IMG/VR virus record: IMGVR_UViG_3300042516_000971
Location: 1 to 32,649 of that record
Source of the DNA: a virus
Reading direction: 5' to 3' (one strand)
DNA: 32,649 nt
Part shown: piece by piece, positions 1 through 6,296 of the stretch
Numbering within the stretch: the first letter of the stretch is position 1
Layout of the letters: each line of letters begins with the position of its first letter
Notes under the pieces: generated by a model
Database searches by the model: none
What the model saw: only the letters and a program-made list of their open reading frames with translations
Told to the model about the DNA's origin: nothing
Position numbers and translations under genes: made by a program

Positions 1-189
1 ATGTGGACACTTCAAAACGCTGGAAGAGAATCTCAACTACCGGGCCGAAGCTCTGATGAAGCTGTGGCCCAAGCGATTTTCATTGCTTGAGATTGCAAAG
101 CAGTACGAACGCAACCCGCGCAAGATTGCCAACAAGGTCTACGCAGACCGCATGGGCAACCGGGACGAAGCGTCAGGGGATGGGTTCAG
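1..189. repeat. Terminal direct repeat, left copy (matches 32461-32649)
   Basis: Bases 1-189 repeat at 32461-32649 with a fixed offset of 32460 and two adjacent mismatches (TT at 79-80, CC at 32539-32540). The overlap lies inside the endolysin gene and restores its full reading frame. It is best read as assembly overlap of a circular or circularly permuted genome. A true terminal repeat is possible but less likely, since it falls in the middle of a gene. Confidence 0.9.
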
Positions 190-466
190 GTTCCGGGGCA
201 GAGGCTGCATCCAGCTGACCGGCCATAGCGGGTATTACCATGCAGGCCAGGCGCTCGGTGTTGACTTCGTAATGGAGCCAGACCTGGTGGCCACGCCGCA
301 GTATGCAGCCTTGACGGCTGGCTGGTTCTGGAACACGCACAAGCTGAATCAGTATGCTGATAACCAGGACTACAAAATGATGACCAAGAAGATCAATGGC
401 GGCTTCATCGGTCTTGAAGACCGAATTAAGCACATCAATCTTGCGCTCACCGTTTTGCAGACCTGA
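1..466 (+). CDS. GH19-type endolysin, 3' part (gene spans the contig ends)
   Basis: This is the C-terminal part of a glycoside hydrolase family 19 (chitinase-like) endolysin, which should cut the peptidoglycan glycan strand at lysis. The frame is open from base 2 and ends with TGA at 464-466. The 5' part is at 32327-32649. Joined across the circle the protein is about 199 aa, the usual size for a single-domain GH19 phage lysozyme. Visible signatures are the N-terminal HECGHF segment with the candidate catalytic Glu, ENLNYRAEAL, and the FRGRGCIQLTGHSGYY core typical of the family. It is the last gene of the lysis region and meets recT tail to tail, only 9 bases apart. This copy reads RFSLLE where the copy at the other end reads RFPLLE. 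Family assignment is by motif recognition. Confidence 0.9.
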   Translation, partial: CGHFKTLEENLNYRAEALMKLWPKRFSLLEIAKQYERNPRKIANKVYADRMGNRDEASGDGFRFRGRGCIQLTGHSGYYHAGQALGVDFVMEPDLVATPQYAALTAGWFWNTHKLNQYADNQDYKMMTKKINGGFIGLEDRIKHINLALTVLQT

Positions 467-475
467 TCATCTGTT

Positions 476-1480
476 TCACTGCGCAGCGCCCAAGGCGTTG
501 ATGCGCTTCTGGTAGTTGGCTGTGTGTCTGATCCGCTTCATGGTATCGATGCGGCCAATCGTTTCCTGGTTGCACTCTTTCAGCTCCTTCAGAATTGTCA
601 TGCGCTCGCGGGCTGGTCGCTTGCCTGCCTTCGCTGTCTTGTCGGCCAGCTCTTCGTAAGCATCGGCCCACTCTTCCAGGGTGTCATGCACGCTGTATGG
701 CTGCTCTTTGCCTGGCACGCGCACCGCATACCCGATGGCCACGTCTTCGCCCAGGTCGTCGTCTTCACCAGGCACTCGCTCGACCAGCGGCTGCAGCTCA
801 ACATGCTCGACCACCTCGACCAGCTCGGGCACTGCTGCGACCGGCTCTAAGACCTCTGGCTCAGCTGGCGCTGCCAACTCCACCGGCTTGGCCACCATGT
901 CAAGGGGGTTTGCTGGCGCTTTGCGGGGCGCTGGAGCGCTCTTCTCATCCTCTGGGTAGTCTTGTGCCTCCTCGGCTGAGATCATGCCCTTGAGGACATC
1001 GGGGAACGCATCGCGCAGCGCAAACCCACGGGCACGCATCTGCAGCATGCGCTTTGGGTAAGCTGTCCATGGGCCGCCCTTGCCCCACAGGCCAGCGCGC
1101 TTGGCATCTTCGACCGAGAACTTCATGACCACAGGCTTGCGGCCACGGCGCTTGGCCACGCAGACCGCGATGGGGTTGGTCGTGCCTTCGTTCTCAAAGT
1201 ATTCCTCAACGTCTTCGCACACGGGGCTCGCCTGCACCAAGGCCATCATGGCATCGCCGTACACGCTGGGCTTGCCATTGATCACGGCAATGTTCTGCAG
1301 CGCTTGCATGGGTGCCAGGCCCATCTCATAACCCCACTGCACACAGACCAGAATGTCTTGGGGTTTACCCTGGTATGCCTTGGGCACCATGCTGGAGCTG
1401 GCCAGCATCTCGCTGAATTGCACTGCCTCGCCCAATGTGGCTGGCGCGAATCCTCTTTGGTTAGTGGTTGTGAGTTGCAT
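476..1480 (-). CDS. recT: RecT-family single-strand annealing protein
   Basis: This is a phage RecT-type recombinase that anneals complementary single strands exposed by the partner exonuclease. The ATG at 1480 is chosen because AGAGGAAG lies just upstream, inside the end of the preceding gene; an in-frame TTG at 1498 is less likely. The protein is 334 aa. The conserved core runs over about residues 45-175, with the segments GLAPMQALQNIAVINGKPS and GDAMMALV followed by DAKRAGLWGKGGPWTAYPKR and MLQMRARGFALRDAFPD. Residues about 190-270 form an acidic Pro/Ala/Glu-rich linker, and the last 70 residues form a Lys/Arg-rich tail. It is the last gene of the minus-strand recombination operon, downstream of the YqaJ exonuclease, the usual pairing of a phage two-component recombination system. 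Confidence 0.93.
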   Translation of the reverse strand: MQLTTTNQRGFAPATLGEAVQFSEMLASSSMVPKAYQGKPQDILVCVQWGYEMGLAPMQALQNIAVINGKPSVYGDAMMALVQASPVCEDVEEYFENEGTTNPIAVCVAKRRGRKPVVMKFSVEDAKRAGLWGKGGPWTAYPKRMLQMRARGFALRDAFPDVLKGMISAEEAQDYPEDEKSAPAPRKAPANPLDMVAKPVELAAPAEPEVLEPVAAVPELVEVVEHVELQPLVERVPGEDDDLGEDVAIGYAVRVPGKEQPYSVHDTLEEWADAYEELADKTAKAGKRPARERMTILKELKECNQETIGRIDTMKRIRHTANYQKRINALGAAQ

Positions 1481-1646
1481 CTTGTTCTTCCTCTTCAATG
1501 TACTGTTTCATGGTTGTAAAAATGAGGTCAGCCATGGCGTCCACGAACGCCTCGGCTTCGTCCTCTGTTGCGTTTGTTGCGTTTAGCATGGCCACGACAG
1601 CGCGTTCGTATGCGTGCCGGATGGCTGGTCGGTCTGGTAGGTTCAT
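1461..1646 (-). CDS. Small acidic protein of unknown function (61 aa)
   Basis: A 61-aa protein starting at ATG 1646, preceded by AAGGGA, with one base between its start and the stop of the 31-aa gene upstream. It is predicted to be mostly helical and ends in an acidic stretch (YIEEEEQD). The last 20 bases overlap the start of recT and carry the recT ribosome binding site, so the two genes are probably translationally coupled. I do not recognise a family. The position between exonuclease and RecT suggests an accessory role in recombination, but that is only inference. Confidence 0.7.
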   Translation of the reverse strand: MNLPDRPAIRHAYERAVVAMLNATNATEDEAEAFVDAMADLIFTTMKQYIEEEEQDATHNH

Positions 1647-1647
1647 G

Positions 1648-1743
1648 TCAGTTATCCCTTGCAATGAAGCACAGCGATGCAACCAGCAAACCCATGGTGG
1701 CACCACCAATGACGCAGCCGATGGCAATCAGTGTGCAGATCAT
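1648..1743 (-). CDS. 31-aa single-span membrane protein
   Basis: A very short gene starting at ATG 1743 (ATGA overlap with the exonuclease stop) and ending at TGA 1648-1650. It is preceded by AAGGAG at about 8 bases. The product is almost entirely one hydrophobic helix (MICTLIAIGCVIGG at the start, a polar ARDN end), so it should sit in the inner membrane. The strong ribosome binding site, the 4-base overlap upstream and the immediate start of the next gene support translation. No family is recognised. It is one of three tiny membrane proteins in this operon. Confidence 0.65.
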   Translation of the reverse strand: MICTLIAIGCVIGGATMGLLVASLCFIARDN

Positions 1744-2699
1744 GGCTGCAGCTCCTTGATTGACAGTGTTGATTGGCGAACGCTGTATGCTTCCTTCGCT
1801 GGAATCAAACGCTCCGATTGGGCTTTGTAGTTGCGCATGGGCCAGCTGATGACGTACTGCCCTGCCCTGCCCTTCTCTGCCTGGCCAAGCGTCTGCTTGA
1901 TCAGCTTCTCTGCCTCTTCGATGCTGGCCTCGGCTGCCCTGATGGCGGCCTTGTTCTCCAGGATTGCCTTGGCCAGGTCGGTGATGTTGGCTGGCAGCTC
2001 GACCTCTTCCTTGCTGGCAGCTTGCGGGTAGATGCGATCCAGCTCTTTGCTGCTGGCCGGTGGATACCAGTCGATCTCGGCGCTGTTGCGGTACTTCTCC
2101 AGCTTGTGTTCAAACTCAAGCACCGCCTTGACGATCTCCTTTTGGGTGTCGTAGTGAGGCGCAAACAGGAACACGCGCAGCTCGATGCCCTGGTACAACA
2201 CACACACAGCGCCCCACTTGTGGCCGGTGACCAGCATCTGGCCTTGCAGCTGGATCGGGCCGCGTGCCAGGTGAGGCACGTCCTCCGGCATGGTCTTGGT
2301 CAGCTTGGCCTCAAGCACGCCTGGGCCGTCCAGGACAATGGACTCCTGGCCCACCACGAAGATGCCCTTGTCGGGGTCGGTGGTGATCTCCTGGCCAATG
2401 CCGTGGCCGACCCCATCCAGGCTGCAGCTGAGCGCAAAGCTGCGGTGGGTGTAAGCCTGGTTTATCTTGGTGTTGAACTCGGTGATGCCCAGGCGCTTGA
2501 CTGCCTCGGTCAGGATCACGGGCTCCAGGGTGTTGCCCCAGCCCATGGCTTCGTTGCCAATGTCGGGGCGCTCTTTGCCATCGATGGCGTTGATCGAGAA
2601 CTGCAGCTCATCATTGGGCGTGCTGTACTTGCTAAAGCCCATGAGGCCAGGCAAGCGGCTCGCGCTCATCTCTTTGTCGTCGGTTAATTTTCCAGCCAT
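1740..2699 (-). CDS. YqaJ-like viral exonuclease (lambda Exo superfamily)
   Basis: This is a 319-aa nuclease of the YqaJ/lambda-exonuclease group (PD-(D/E)XK fold), which resects one strand of a duplex end to give the substrate for RecT. Start ATG 2699 is preceded by AAGGAG at 8 bases; an in-frame GTG at 2708 overlaps that site and is rejected. The expected catalytic layout is visible: Glu in GNTLEP (about residue 59), Asp in SLDGVG (about 95), the ExK pair in LEAKLTK (about 130-132), and the following Gln-rich IQLQGQM (about 149-155). Residues about 245-290 form a Glu/Ala/Lys helix that may be coiled. It lies three genes upstream of recT in the same operon; together they form an end-processing and annealing module. 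Confidence 0.92.
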   Translation of the reverse strand: MAGKLTDDKEMSASRLPGLMGFSKYSTPNDELQFSINAIDGKERPDIGNEAMGWGNTLEPVILTEAVKRLGITEFNTKINQAYTHRSFALSCSLDGVGHGIGQEITTDPDKGIFVVGQESIVLDGPGVLEAKLTKTMPEDVPHLARGPIQLQGQMLVTGHKWGAVCVLYQGIELRVFLFAPHYDTQKEIVKAVLEFEHKLEKYRNSAEIDWYPPASSKELDRIYPQAASKEEVELPANITDLAKAILENKAAIRAAEASIEEAEKLIKQTLGQAEKGRAGQYVISWPMRNYKAQSERLIPAKEAYSVRQSTLSIKELQP

Positions 2700-2704
2700 T
2701 TTTT

Positions 2705-3004
2705 TCACTCCTTTGAAGTGGCAAGGGAATACACACGCACCACTCGGGCGTGAGCTTGGGGGTGGGCGGCCTCGATGAAGCCAACCCGCTTGAACTGCTT
2801 GGTGCGAAACACGGCACCCAACACAGATGGATGGACACCAGGCGGCACTTCGATGAACTGCCTGATGTCATTGATTGAGACCTGGCCGTGCTGCTTGCAC
2901 AGAACCACGGCTAGCGCCCGGCAGCGCTCCAAGAACTGGTGGTCGCGCTGCTCAAAGATGTCGAGCTGGCGCTCTTTGATGAGTCGGCCTTCAAGCGCCT
3001 GCAT
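2705..3004 (-). CDS. 99-aa protein with a winged-helix-like C-terminal part
   Basis: Start ATG 3004 is chosen because GGAGGG lies 8 bases upstream; the frame is open further upstream to 3088 but without a good site. The N-terminus is charged. Residues about 40-90 (SINDIRQFIEVPPGVHPS, then VGFIEAAHPQAHARVV) read like a small helix-turn-helix or winged-helix domain followed by a beta-hairpin. Similar short proteins accompany phage recombination genes, but I cannot name the family. It overlaps the neighbouring genes slightly (14 bases upstream) and its 3' end holds the exonuclease ribosome binding site. DNA binding is inferred only from the pattern. Confidence 0.7.
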   Translation of the reverse strand: MQALEGRLIKERQLDIFEQRDHQFLERCRALAVVLCKQHGQVSINDIRQFIEVPPGVHPSVLGAVFRTKQFKRVGFIEAAHPQAHARVVRVYSLATSKE

Positions 3005-3206
3005 ACCAGAGCCCTCCGCAGACGAAGACCACGCAGGCCAGGCACGCAATGGCCAGCAGCAGCTCGGCCTGGTAGGGGTCACGCTCACCCAGCAGCGCTC
3101 TCTGCAGCAGCTCCTGGTCGAGTGAGTATTCGATCTGCTGGCGGGGCTGATACAGCAGGCCGATCTTGACCTTGCCGGTGTCGTAAGGGGTCGTCTTTGC
3201 TTGCAT
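2991..3206 (-). CDS. Small protein with a C-terminal membrane span (71 aa)
   Basis: A 71-aa protein starting at ATG 3206, which overlaps the preceding stop as TGATG, the sign of coupled translation. Residues 1-48 are polar, with a charged segment (QQIEYSLDQELLQRALL). Residues about 50-67 are a hydrophobic helix (LLLAIACLACVVFVCGGLW), which predicts a tail-anchored inner-membrane protein with the body in the cytoplasm. The last 14 bases overlap the next gene. No family is recognised. Its pairing with the next tail-anchored gene upstream is notable. Confidence 0.72.
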   Translation of the reverse strand: MQAKTTPYDTGKVKIGLLYQPRQQIEYSLDQELLQRALLGERDPYQAELLLAIACLACVVFVCGGLWYAGA

Positions 3207-3385
3207 CAGAAAGCCCCCCAGATTAGGATCAAGGTGGCGATGCAAGACAGGAATGCTGCGGCTGCAGCAACTCTCTGAGCGAGAGTTTCCTCTTGATCAA
3301 CTGACCCCCAGATATAGTGTCTGTGCGGGTCATTGACGCTATACAAATTATACGCATTGACCTCGGTTTTAAAAAAAGCGCTCAT
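3206..3385 (-). CDS. Small protein with a C-terminal membrane span (59 aa)
   Basis: A 59-aa protein starting at ATG 3385 with AAGGAG about 8 bases upstream. The first 38 residues are polar (MSAFFKTEVNAYNLY, then HRHYIWGSVDQEETL). The last 20 residues form a hydrophobic helix ending in LIWGAF. The topology is the same as the next gene, to which it is joined by a TGATG overlap, so the two could act as a pair at the inner membrane. I do not recognise a family. Confidence 0.72.
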   Translation of the reverse strand: MSAFFKTEVNAYNLYSVNDPHRHYIWGSVDQEETLAQRVAAAAAFLSCIATLILIWGAF

Positions 3386-3402
3386 GATTTTCTCCTTTGT
3401 AA

Positions 3403-3876
3403 TCAATCAACATCCGGCCCTTTGCGGGCTCTGTCCAAATTCCCAACCTGTAGAGGCCAGGCTGCACTACGGGTAGTGCCCTTTTTTTGCTCAGCCAAGA
3501 ACTTCTTGGTGCGCAAATACTTCAAATTGATGCGTGCTTGTTGCATTGCACCACGCGCCAGGATCACCCGAAGAGCCTCATGCTTGTCGCTGGCGTAGGC
3601 CATGACCTGGAGCGTCTTGTTCAGCTCGCCGATCAGCACGGCAGCCTTCTTGAGTTCTTCCAGGCTGGTGATCCTGATGTCCAGGCGGCACACCGGGCGG
3701 TGGCCAATCTCCTGGAGGTACTCGCCCAGCTTATTGGCATCCTCTGGGAACAGCTGCTCCCAGTTGAACAACGGATCAGTCACTTCCAACTCCTGGCTGT
3801 GTGGCATTGTGGGAAGCACGCAACTGTCAGTCTGTAACAGGCGACCAGCGGCGGCGTGAACGGTGCAGCCGGTCAT
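3403..3876 (-). CDS. Hypothetical helical protein (157 aa)
   Basis: The start at 3876 is chosen for its ATGA overlap with the recombinase stop; an internal ATG at 3807 has no better ribosome binding site, so the first 23 residues are uncertain. The middle of the protein (about residues 65-105) contains DIRITSLEELKKAAVLIGEL, then basic helices rich in Lys and Arg toward the C-terminus (ARINLKYLRTKKFLAEQKKG). That basic end could bind nucleic acid. No family is recognised. It lies between the serine recombinase and the small membrane proteins in the minus operon. Confidence 0.7.
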   Translation of the reverse strand: MTGCTVHAAAGRLLQTDSCVLPTMPHSQELEVTDPLFNWEQLFPEDANKLGEYLQEIGHRPVCRLDIRITSLEELKKAAVLIGELNKTLQVMAYASDKHEALRVILARGAMQQARINLKYLRTKKFLAEQKKGTTRSAAWPLQVGNLDRARKGPDVD

Positions 3877-4547
3877 TTAATGCGCTTCAGTAGGTTGGAC
3901 ACCTGGCTGGCGTGCCACTCGGTGTTGCCGCGTGGAGTCTCGATGCCACGGTAGGCCAGCTCCTGGGCGATGTCGCGCATGGTCTTGGCACCCGTCTTGC
4001 GGATGATCTCGCGCACCACGGGGCCAACCCGGTCGGCGTAGGCGTCGGCCTTGTCCTGGATGCGCTTGACACCGGCTGCGCTGCCGATCTTAGGTGTTGG
4101 TGAGCCCAGCTTCTTGCCCTTCTTTTTCAGCTCGGCCAAGGCGGCCTTGGTGCGCTCGCCAATGCGGCGGGCTTCCCACTCGGCAAACACCATACGCATT
4201 TGCAGCATCTCGCGGCTGGCTTCTGGGAAGTCGGCGCAGACAAAGCGCACCTTGGTGTCGTTCAAAAGGGTCGCACCAAATGCCAGGTCACGGGTCAGGC
4301 GGTCGAGCGTCGCCACGACCAGGGTGGCCTTCTCGCGCTTGCACAGCTTGACCGCATCGGCCAGAGCTGGGCGCTCATTGATGCGACCGCTTTCCACTTC
4401 GGTGAACTCGCCGATCAAAGACCAGCTGCCGCCGTTCAAGTAGTTCATGACGCGCTCGCGCTGGGCGTCCAGGCCCAGGCCAGAGCGGCCCTGGCGGTCG
4501 GTAGAGACTCGGAAGTAGGCGACGAATTTGCCGGTGTGGGTAGTCAT
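3873..4547 (-). CDS. Serine recombinase (resolvase/invertase type)
   Basis: A 224-aa site-specific serine recombinase. The start ATG 4547 has AGGG upstream and overlaps the stop region of the 47-aa gene; a longer open frame to 4628 is a shadow of that gene. The N-terminal catalytic domain is clear: AYFRVSTDRQ holds the nucleophilic Ser (about residue 15), LGLDAQRERV follows, TLDRLTRD carries the conserved Arg residues, and EWEARRIGERTKAAL is the long helix. The C-terminal part (about 145-224) has a helix-turn-helix and the IETPRGNTEWHASQVSNLL end of the recombinase family. At 224 aa it is far shorter than large serine integrases. It may resolve genome multimers, invert DNA or integrate; I see no obvious att or inversion sites. 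Confidence 0.92.
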   Translation of the reverse strand: MTTHTGKFVAYFRVSTDRQGRSGLGLDAQRERVMNYLNGGSWSLIGEFTEVESGRINERPALADAVKLCKREKATLVVATLDRLTRDLAFGATLLNDTKVRFVCADFPEASREMLQMRMVFAEWEARRIGERTKAALAELKKKGKKLGSPTPKIGSAAGVKRIQDKADAYADRVGPVVREIIRKTGAKTMRDIAQELAYRGIETPRGNTEWHASQVSNLLKRIK

Positions 4548-4549
4548 GA

Positions 4550-4693
4550 TCAGCCCTGCACACGAACGGCCACAACGCGGCCAAAGATGTCGGTGACTTG
4601 AGCTTCGGGGCTGCAGCAGGCCAGCCACTCAAGGGCTTCGGTGCGGCTCCATGCGCGTTGACGGGTGCCGTAGCTGTCTGTGATGAGGTACAT
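4550..4693 (-). CDS. 47-aa leader-proximal protein upstream of the recombinase
   Basis: A short gene from ATG 4693 to TGA 4550-4552, with AGGAG 6 bases upstream of the start. Its stop lies two bases before the recombinase ATG, so recombinase translation is probably coupled to it. The product begins MYLITDSYGTRQRAWSRTEA and looks like a small mixed alpha/beta domain ending VTDIFGRVVAVRVQG. No family is recognised. It is the first gene of the minus-strand operon after its promoter at 4737-4767. Confidence 0.75.
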   Translation of the reverse strand: MYLITDSYGTRQRAWSRTEALEWLACCSPEAQVTDIFGRVVAVRVQG

Positions 4694-4736
4694 GTTGAAC
4701 TCCTGTGCGCTTTATCTGCGCGTTGAACATGGAAGG

Positions 4737-4768
4737 ATTATAGCCACAAAGCGATATCGGTGTACAAC
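4737..4768 (-). promoter_or_regulatory. Promoter of the minus-strand recombination operon, with internal operator
   Basis: On the minus strand a perfect TATAAT (plus 4737-4742) is preceded by TTGTAC with a 19-base gap (TGTACA with 18). The predicted start is near 4730, about 37 bases before the first ATG at 4693. The palindrome CGATATCG at 4752-4759 lies in the spacer between the two elements, where a bound repressor would block RNA polymerase. Confidence 0.65.
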
Positions 4769-4788
4769 CCCCAAAAGCATGCAAACCA

Positions 4789-4803
4789 TAGGGACTTACC
4801 CTA
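4789..4803. promoter_or_regulatory. Inverted repeat between the divergent promoters
   Basis: TAGGG-ACTTA-CCCTA is a perfect 5-bp-arm inverted repeat, flanked further out by GCATG (4778-4782) and CATGC (4805-4809). It sits midway between the divergent promoters and could be an operator or a small hairpin. Confidence 0.4.
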
Positions 4804-4840
4804 ACATGCCAAAAAATCAGTGACTTAGGTGTTCTGTCCA

Positions 4841-4858
4841 ATATCGGAGCGATATACT
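4841..4858 (+). promoter_or_regulatory. Rightward promoter -10 (TATACT) overlapped by an operator-like dyad
   Basis: ATATCG-GAG-CGATAT at 4841-4855 is a 15-bp dyad with 6-bp arms. It overlaps TATACT at 4853-4858, a good -10 element. No good -35 is visible 17 bases upstream (TGTTCT at 4830). Transcription would begin near 4865, only one or two bases before the ATG at 4867, giving a nearly leaderless message. The core AGCGATAT is shared with the site at 4750-4757 in the leftward promoter. Confidence 0.55.
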
Positions 4859-4866
4859 AATGCTCC

Positions 4867-5058
4867 ATGGACAACACACTCAAACCCTTCCTCACCAGGC
4901 TGCGCCCCGAGACTCGCCTGCTGCTCGACAAGGCAGCCGAAGACCAGCGCCGCTCTATTTCATCCCTGATCGACCAGTGCGTTCGTGACCAGCTGCAGCC
5001 CCGCTACGGCCAGCTGAGCCCTCGCCTGGAGCGCTTCCTGTCTGGGGTCAAGCAATGA
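4867..5058 (+). CDS. Ribbon-helix-helix (Arc/CopG-like) DNA-binding regulator
   Basis: A 63-aa protein whose residues 5-45 fit the ribbon-helix-helix fold: a short beta strand (KPFLTRLRPE), helix A (TRLLLDKAAEDQR) and helix B after the turn (SISSLIDQCVRDQL). Such proteins bind DNA as dimers, often next to their own genes. It is the first gene rightward of the divergent control region. No ribosome binding site is seen within 15 bases, which fits a leaderless message from the -10 at 4853-4858. The dyads at 4752-4759 and 4841-4855 are natural candidate operators, so it may govern both early operons. That link is inferred from position. Confidence 0.78.
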   Translation: MDNTLKPFLTRLRPETRLLLDKAAEDQRRSISSLIDQCVRDQLQPRYGQLSPRLERFLSGVKQ

Positions 5059-5231
5059 ACCACCAGGAAGCCACCAAGATTCTGGACATGGCCAAAGAAG
5101 GCCAGCCGATCCCCGAGGACGTGCTGACCGAGGCGCTCTTCATGACGGGTGACGCTGCCTGCTGGCGCGACATCCCCTGCCCTGACGTTCAAGCCTTCGT
5201 CAATGACATGCGAGAGGCAGGCTTGCTATGA
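5055..5231 (+). CDS. Small hypothetical protein (58 aa)
   Basis: A 58-aa acidic helical protein that starts as ATGA overlapping the regulator stop and ends with the same 4-base overlap with the next gene. The sequence begins MNHQEATKILDMAKEGQPIP and ends QAFVNDMREAGLL. No motif is recognised. The chained overlaps on both sides show it belongs to the early rightward operon. Confidence 0.72.
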   Translation: MNHQEATKILDMAKEGQPIPEDVLTEALFMTGDAACWRDIPCPDVQAFVNDMREAGLL

Positions 5232-5653
5232 GCGCCGCGATCTACTTCGTGGTGCCTGGTCAGCCAGTCGGCAAGGGCAGGCCCAGGGCGAGCAGCCGGG
5301 GCGGCTTTGTGCGCATGTATACGGACGCCAAGACGCTGTCGTATGAGGCAGCCATCGCCAACCAGGCGAGCTTTGCTATGTCGGTGTGGTCGGTGTTTGA
5401 AACGCCCATCGCCCTGCGCGTGGTGGCCTTCCACGGCATCCCGCCCAGCTGGTCAAAGCGCAAGCAGATGCAGGCGCTCAACGGCGAGCTGATACCCGGC
5501 AAGCCAGACCTGGACAACGTGGCCAAGGCAGTCCTGGACGCGCTCAACGGCGTGGTCTACCAAGACGACAAGCAAGTGATCAAGTTGGTCGCTGAAAAAA
5601 GATATTCGTATGACCCGAGGATCGAGGTCTATCTGCATGAGGTATGTGAATGA
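5228..5653 (+). CDS. rusA: RusA-family Holliday junction resolvase
   Basis: A 141-aa RusA-type endonuclease, which cuts four-way DNA junctions in pairs. Visible family features are the N-terminal beta strand with PGQPVGKGRPR (about residues 10-20), the acidic centre GKPDLDNVAKAVLDALNG (Asp 94 and 96) and YQDDKQVIKL (Asp 113/114), followed by Lys. Length is normal for the family (about 120-140 aa). It joins its neighbours by 4-base overlaps. With RecT and the exonuclease encoded on the other strand, it would process recombination or replication intermediates before packaging. Confidence 0.94.
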   Translation: MSAAIYFVVPGQPVGKGRPRASSRGGFVRMYTDAKTLSYEAAIANQASFAMSVWSVFETPIALRVVAFHGIPPSWSKRKQMQALNGELIPGKPDLDNVAKAVLDALNGVVYQDDKQVIKLVAEKRYSYDPRIEVYLHEVCE

Positions 5654-5823
5654 GTTTTGCAAAGCACCAGGTCAGCCTGACTGGCAGCCGAGTCAATGGC
5701 CAGCCCTTCAAGCTGTGCCACCGATGTGAAGAGAAGCGCCCACCCGAGGGCGGCGTGCAGACCAGCCCGCAGCGGTGGTACTGCGCAGTTTGCTGGGTGG
5801 ACAAGATGAAGGCCAAGCGATGA
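5650..5823 (+). CDS. Small zinc-ribbon-like protein (57 aa)
   Basis: A 57-aa protein with two Cys pairs, LCHRCEEKRP (about residues 23-32) and WYCAVCWVD (about 44-52), spaced as in a small zinc ribbon. The C-terminus is basic (KMKAKR). The start overlaps the rusA stop as ATGA. A nucleic-acid-binding or protein-binding role is likely from the pattern, but no family is named. Confidence 0.75.
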   Translation: MSFAKHQVSLTGSRVNGQPFKLCHRCEEKRPPEGGVQTSPQRWYCAVCWVDKMKAKR

Positions 5824-6296
5824 GAAAGCGCAGCAAGTACAGACCGCGCCAGGTTTTGCCCGACCCCGTGGCTTGGGTGATCAACGGGTTCAAGCCCATG
5901 AGTTCGCACAGCGAGGCCATTGGGCTGAAGATCAAGAACCACCAGGCGCTCTTTGACGTGACGCATGGCGATGGTGACCGGGCACAAGTTGACGTGCTGA
6001 TCGCTGCCATGAACATGTCCGAGGCGCTCTACCAGGTCAACGCCGACCTGGGCAAGCAGTACGCCGGCGAGATCAAAGCCGCCCAGGATGCGATCTACAC
6101 CATGGCCAAGCGTGGTGTGGCCAAGAATCGGTTTCTGTTTACAGGCCCAGAGCTGCAGGCCATCAACACCGGCATGGAAGTGCATGACGCGCAGCTCGAT
6201 GCCTGCACCGTCGCCGAGCTGGAGAACGCCATCAAGTTTGTGTATGAGGCCATCAAGCACCGCCGTGCCAGGCCGATTGTGGAGGCGGCAGCATGA
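5820..6296 (+). CDS. Conserved phage protein of unknown function (158 aa)
   Basis: The start at 5820 is chosen for its ATGA overlap with the previous stop; the frame is open 15 codons further but that part lies in the zinc-ribbon gene. The N-terminus is basic (MRKRSKYRPRQVLPDP), then comes a helical body with SHSEAIGLKIKNHQALFDVT and NTGMEVHDAQLDACTVAEL. I have seen similar proteins in replication regions of Burkholderiales phages and prophages annotated as hypothetical. Function is unknown. Confidence 0.8.
   Translation: MRKRSKYRPRQVLPDPVAWVINGFKPMSSHSEAIGLKIKNHQALFDVTHGDGDRAQVDVLIAAMNMSEALYQVNADLGKQYAGEIKAAQDAIYTMAKRGVAKNRFLFTGPELQAINTGMEVHDAQLDACTVAELENAIKFVYEAIKHRRARPIVEAAA

Noticed and set aside
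1773-2687. 304-codon plus-strand open frame opposite the exonuclease gene
   Set aside because: It is the antisense shadow of the YqaJ exonuclease, whose catalytic motifs are clear. The antisense product is low-complexity Leu/Val/Gln/Asp-rich.
4548-4628. 27-residue N-terminal extension of the serine recombinase
   Set aside because: The extension lies inside the 47-aa gene, has no ribosome binding site, and the family N-terminus begins at the ATG at 4547.
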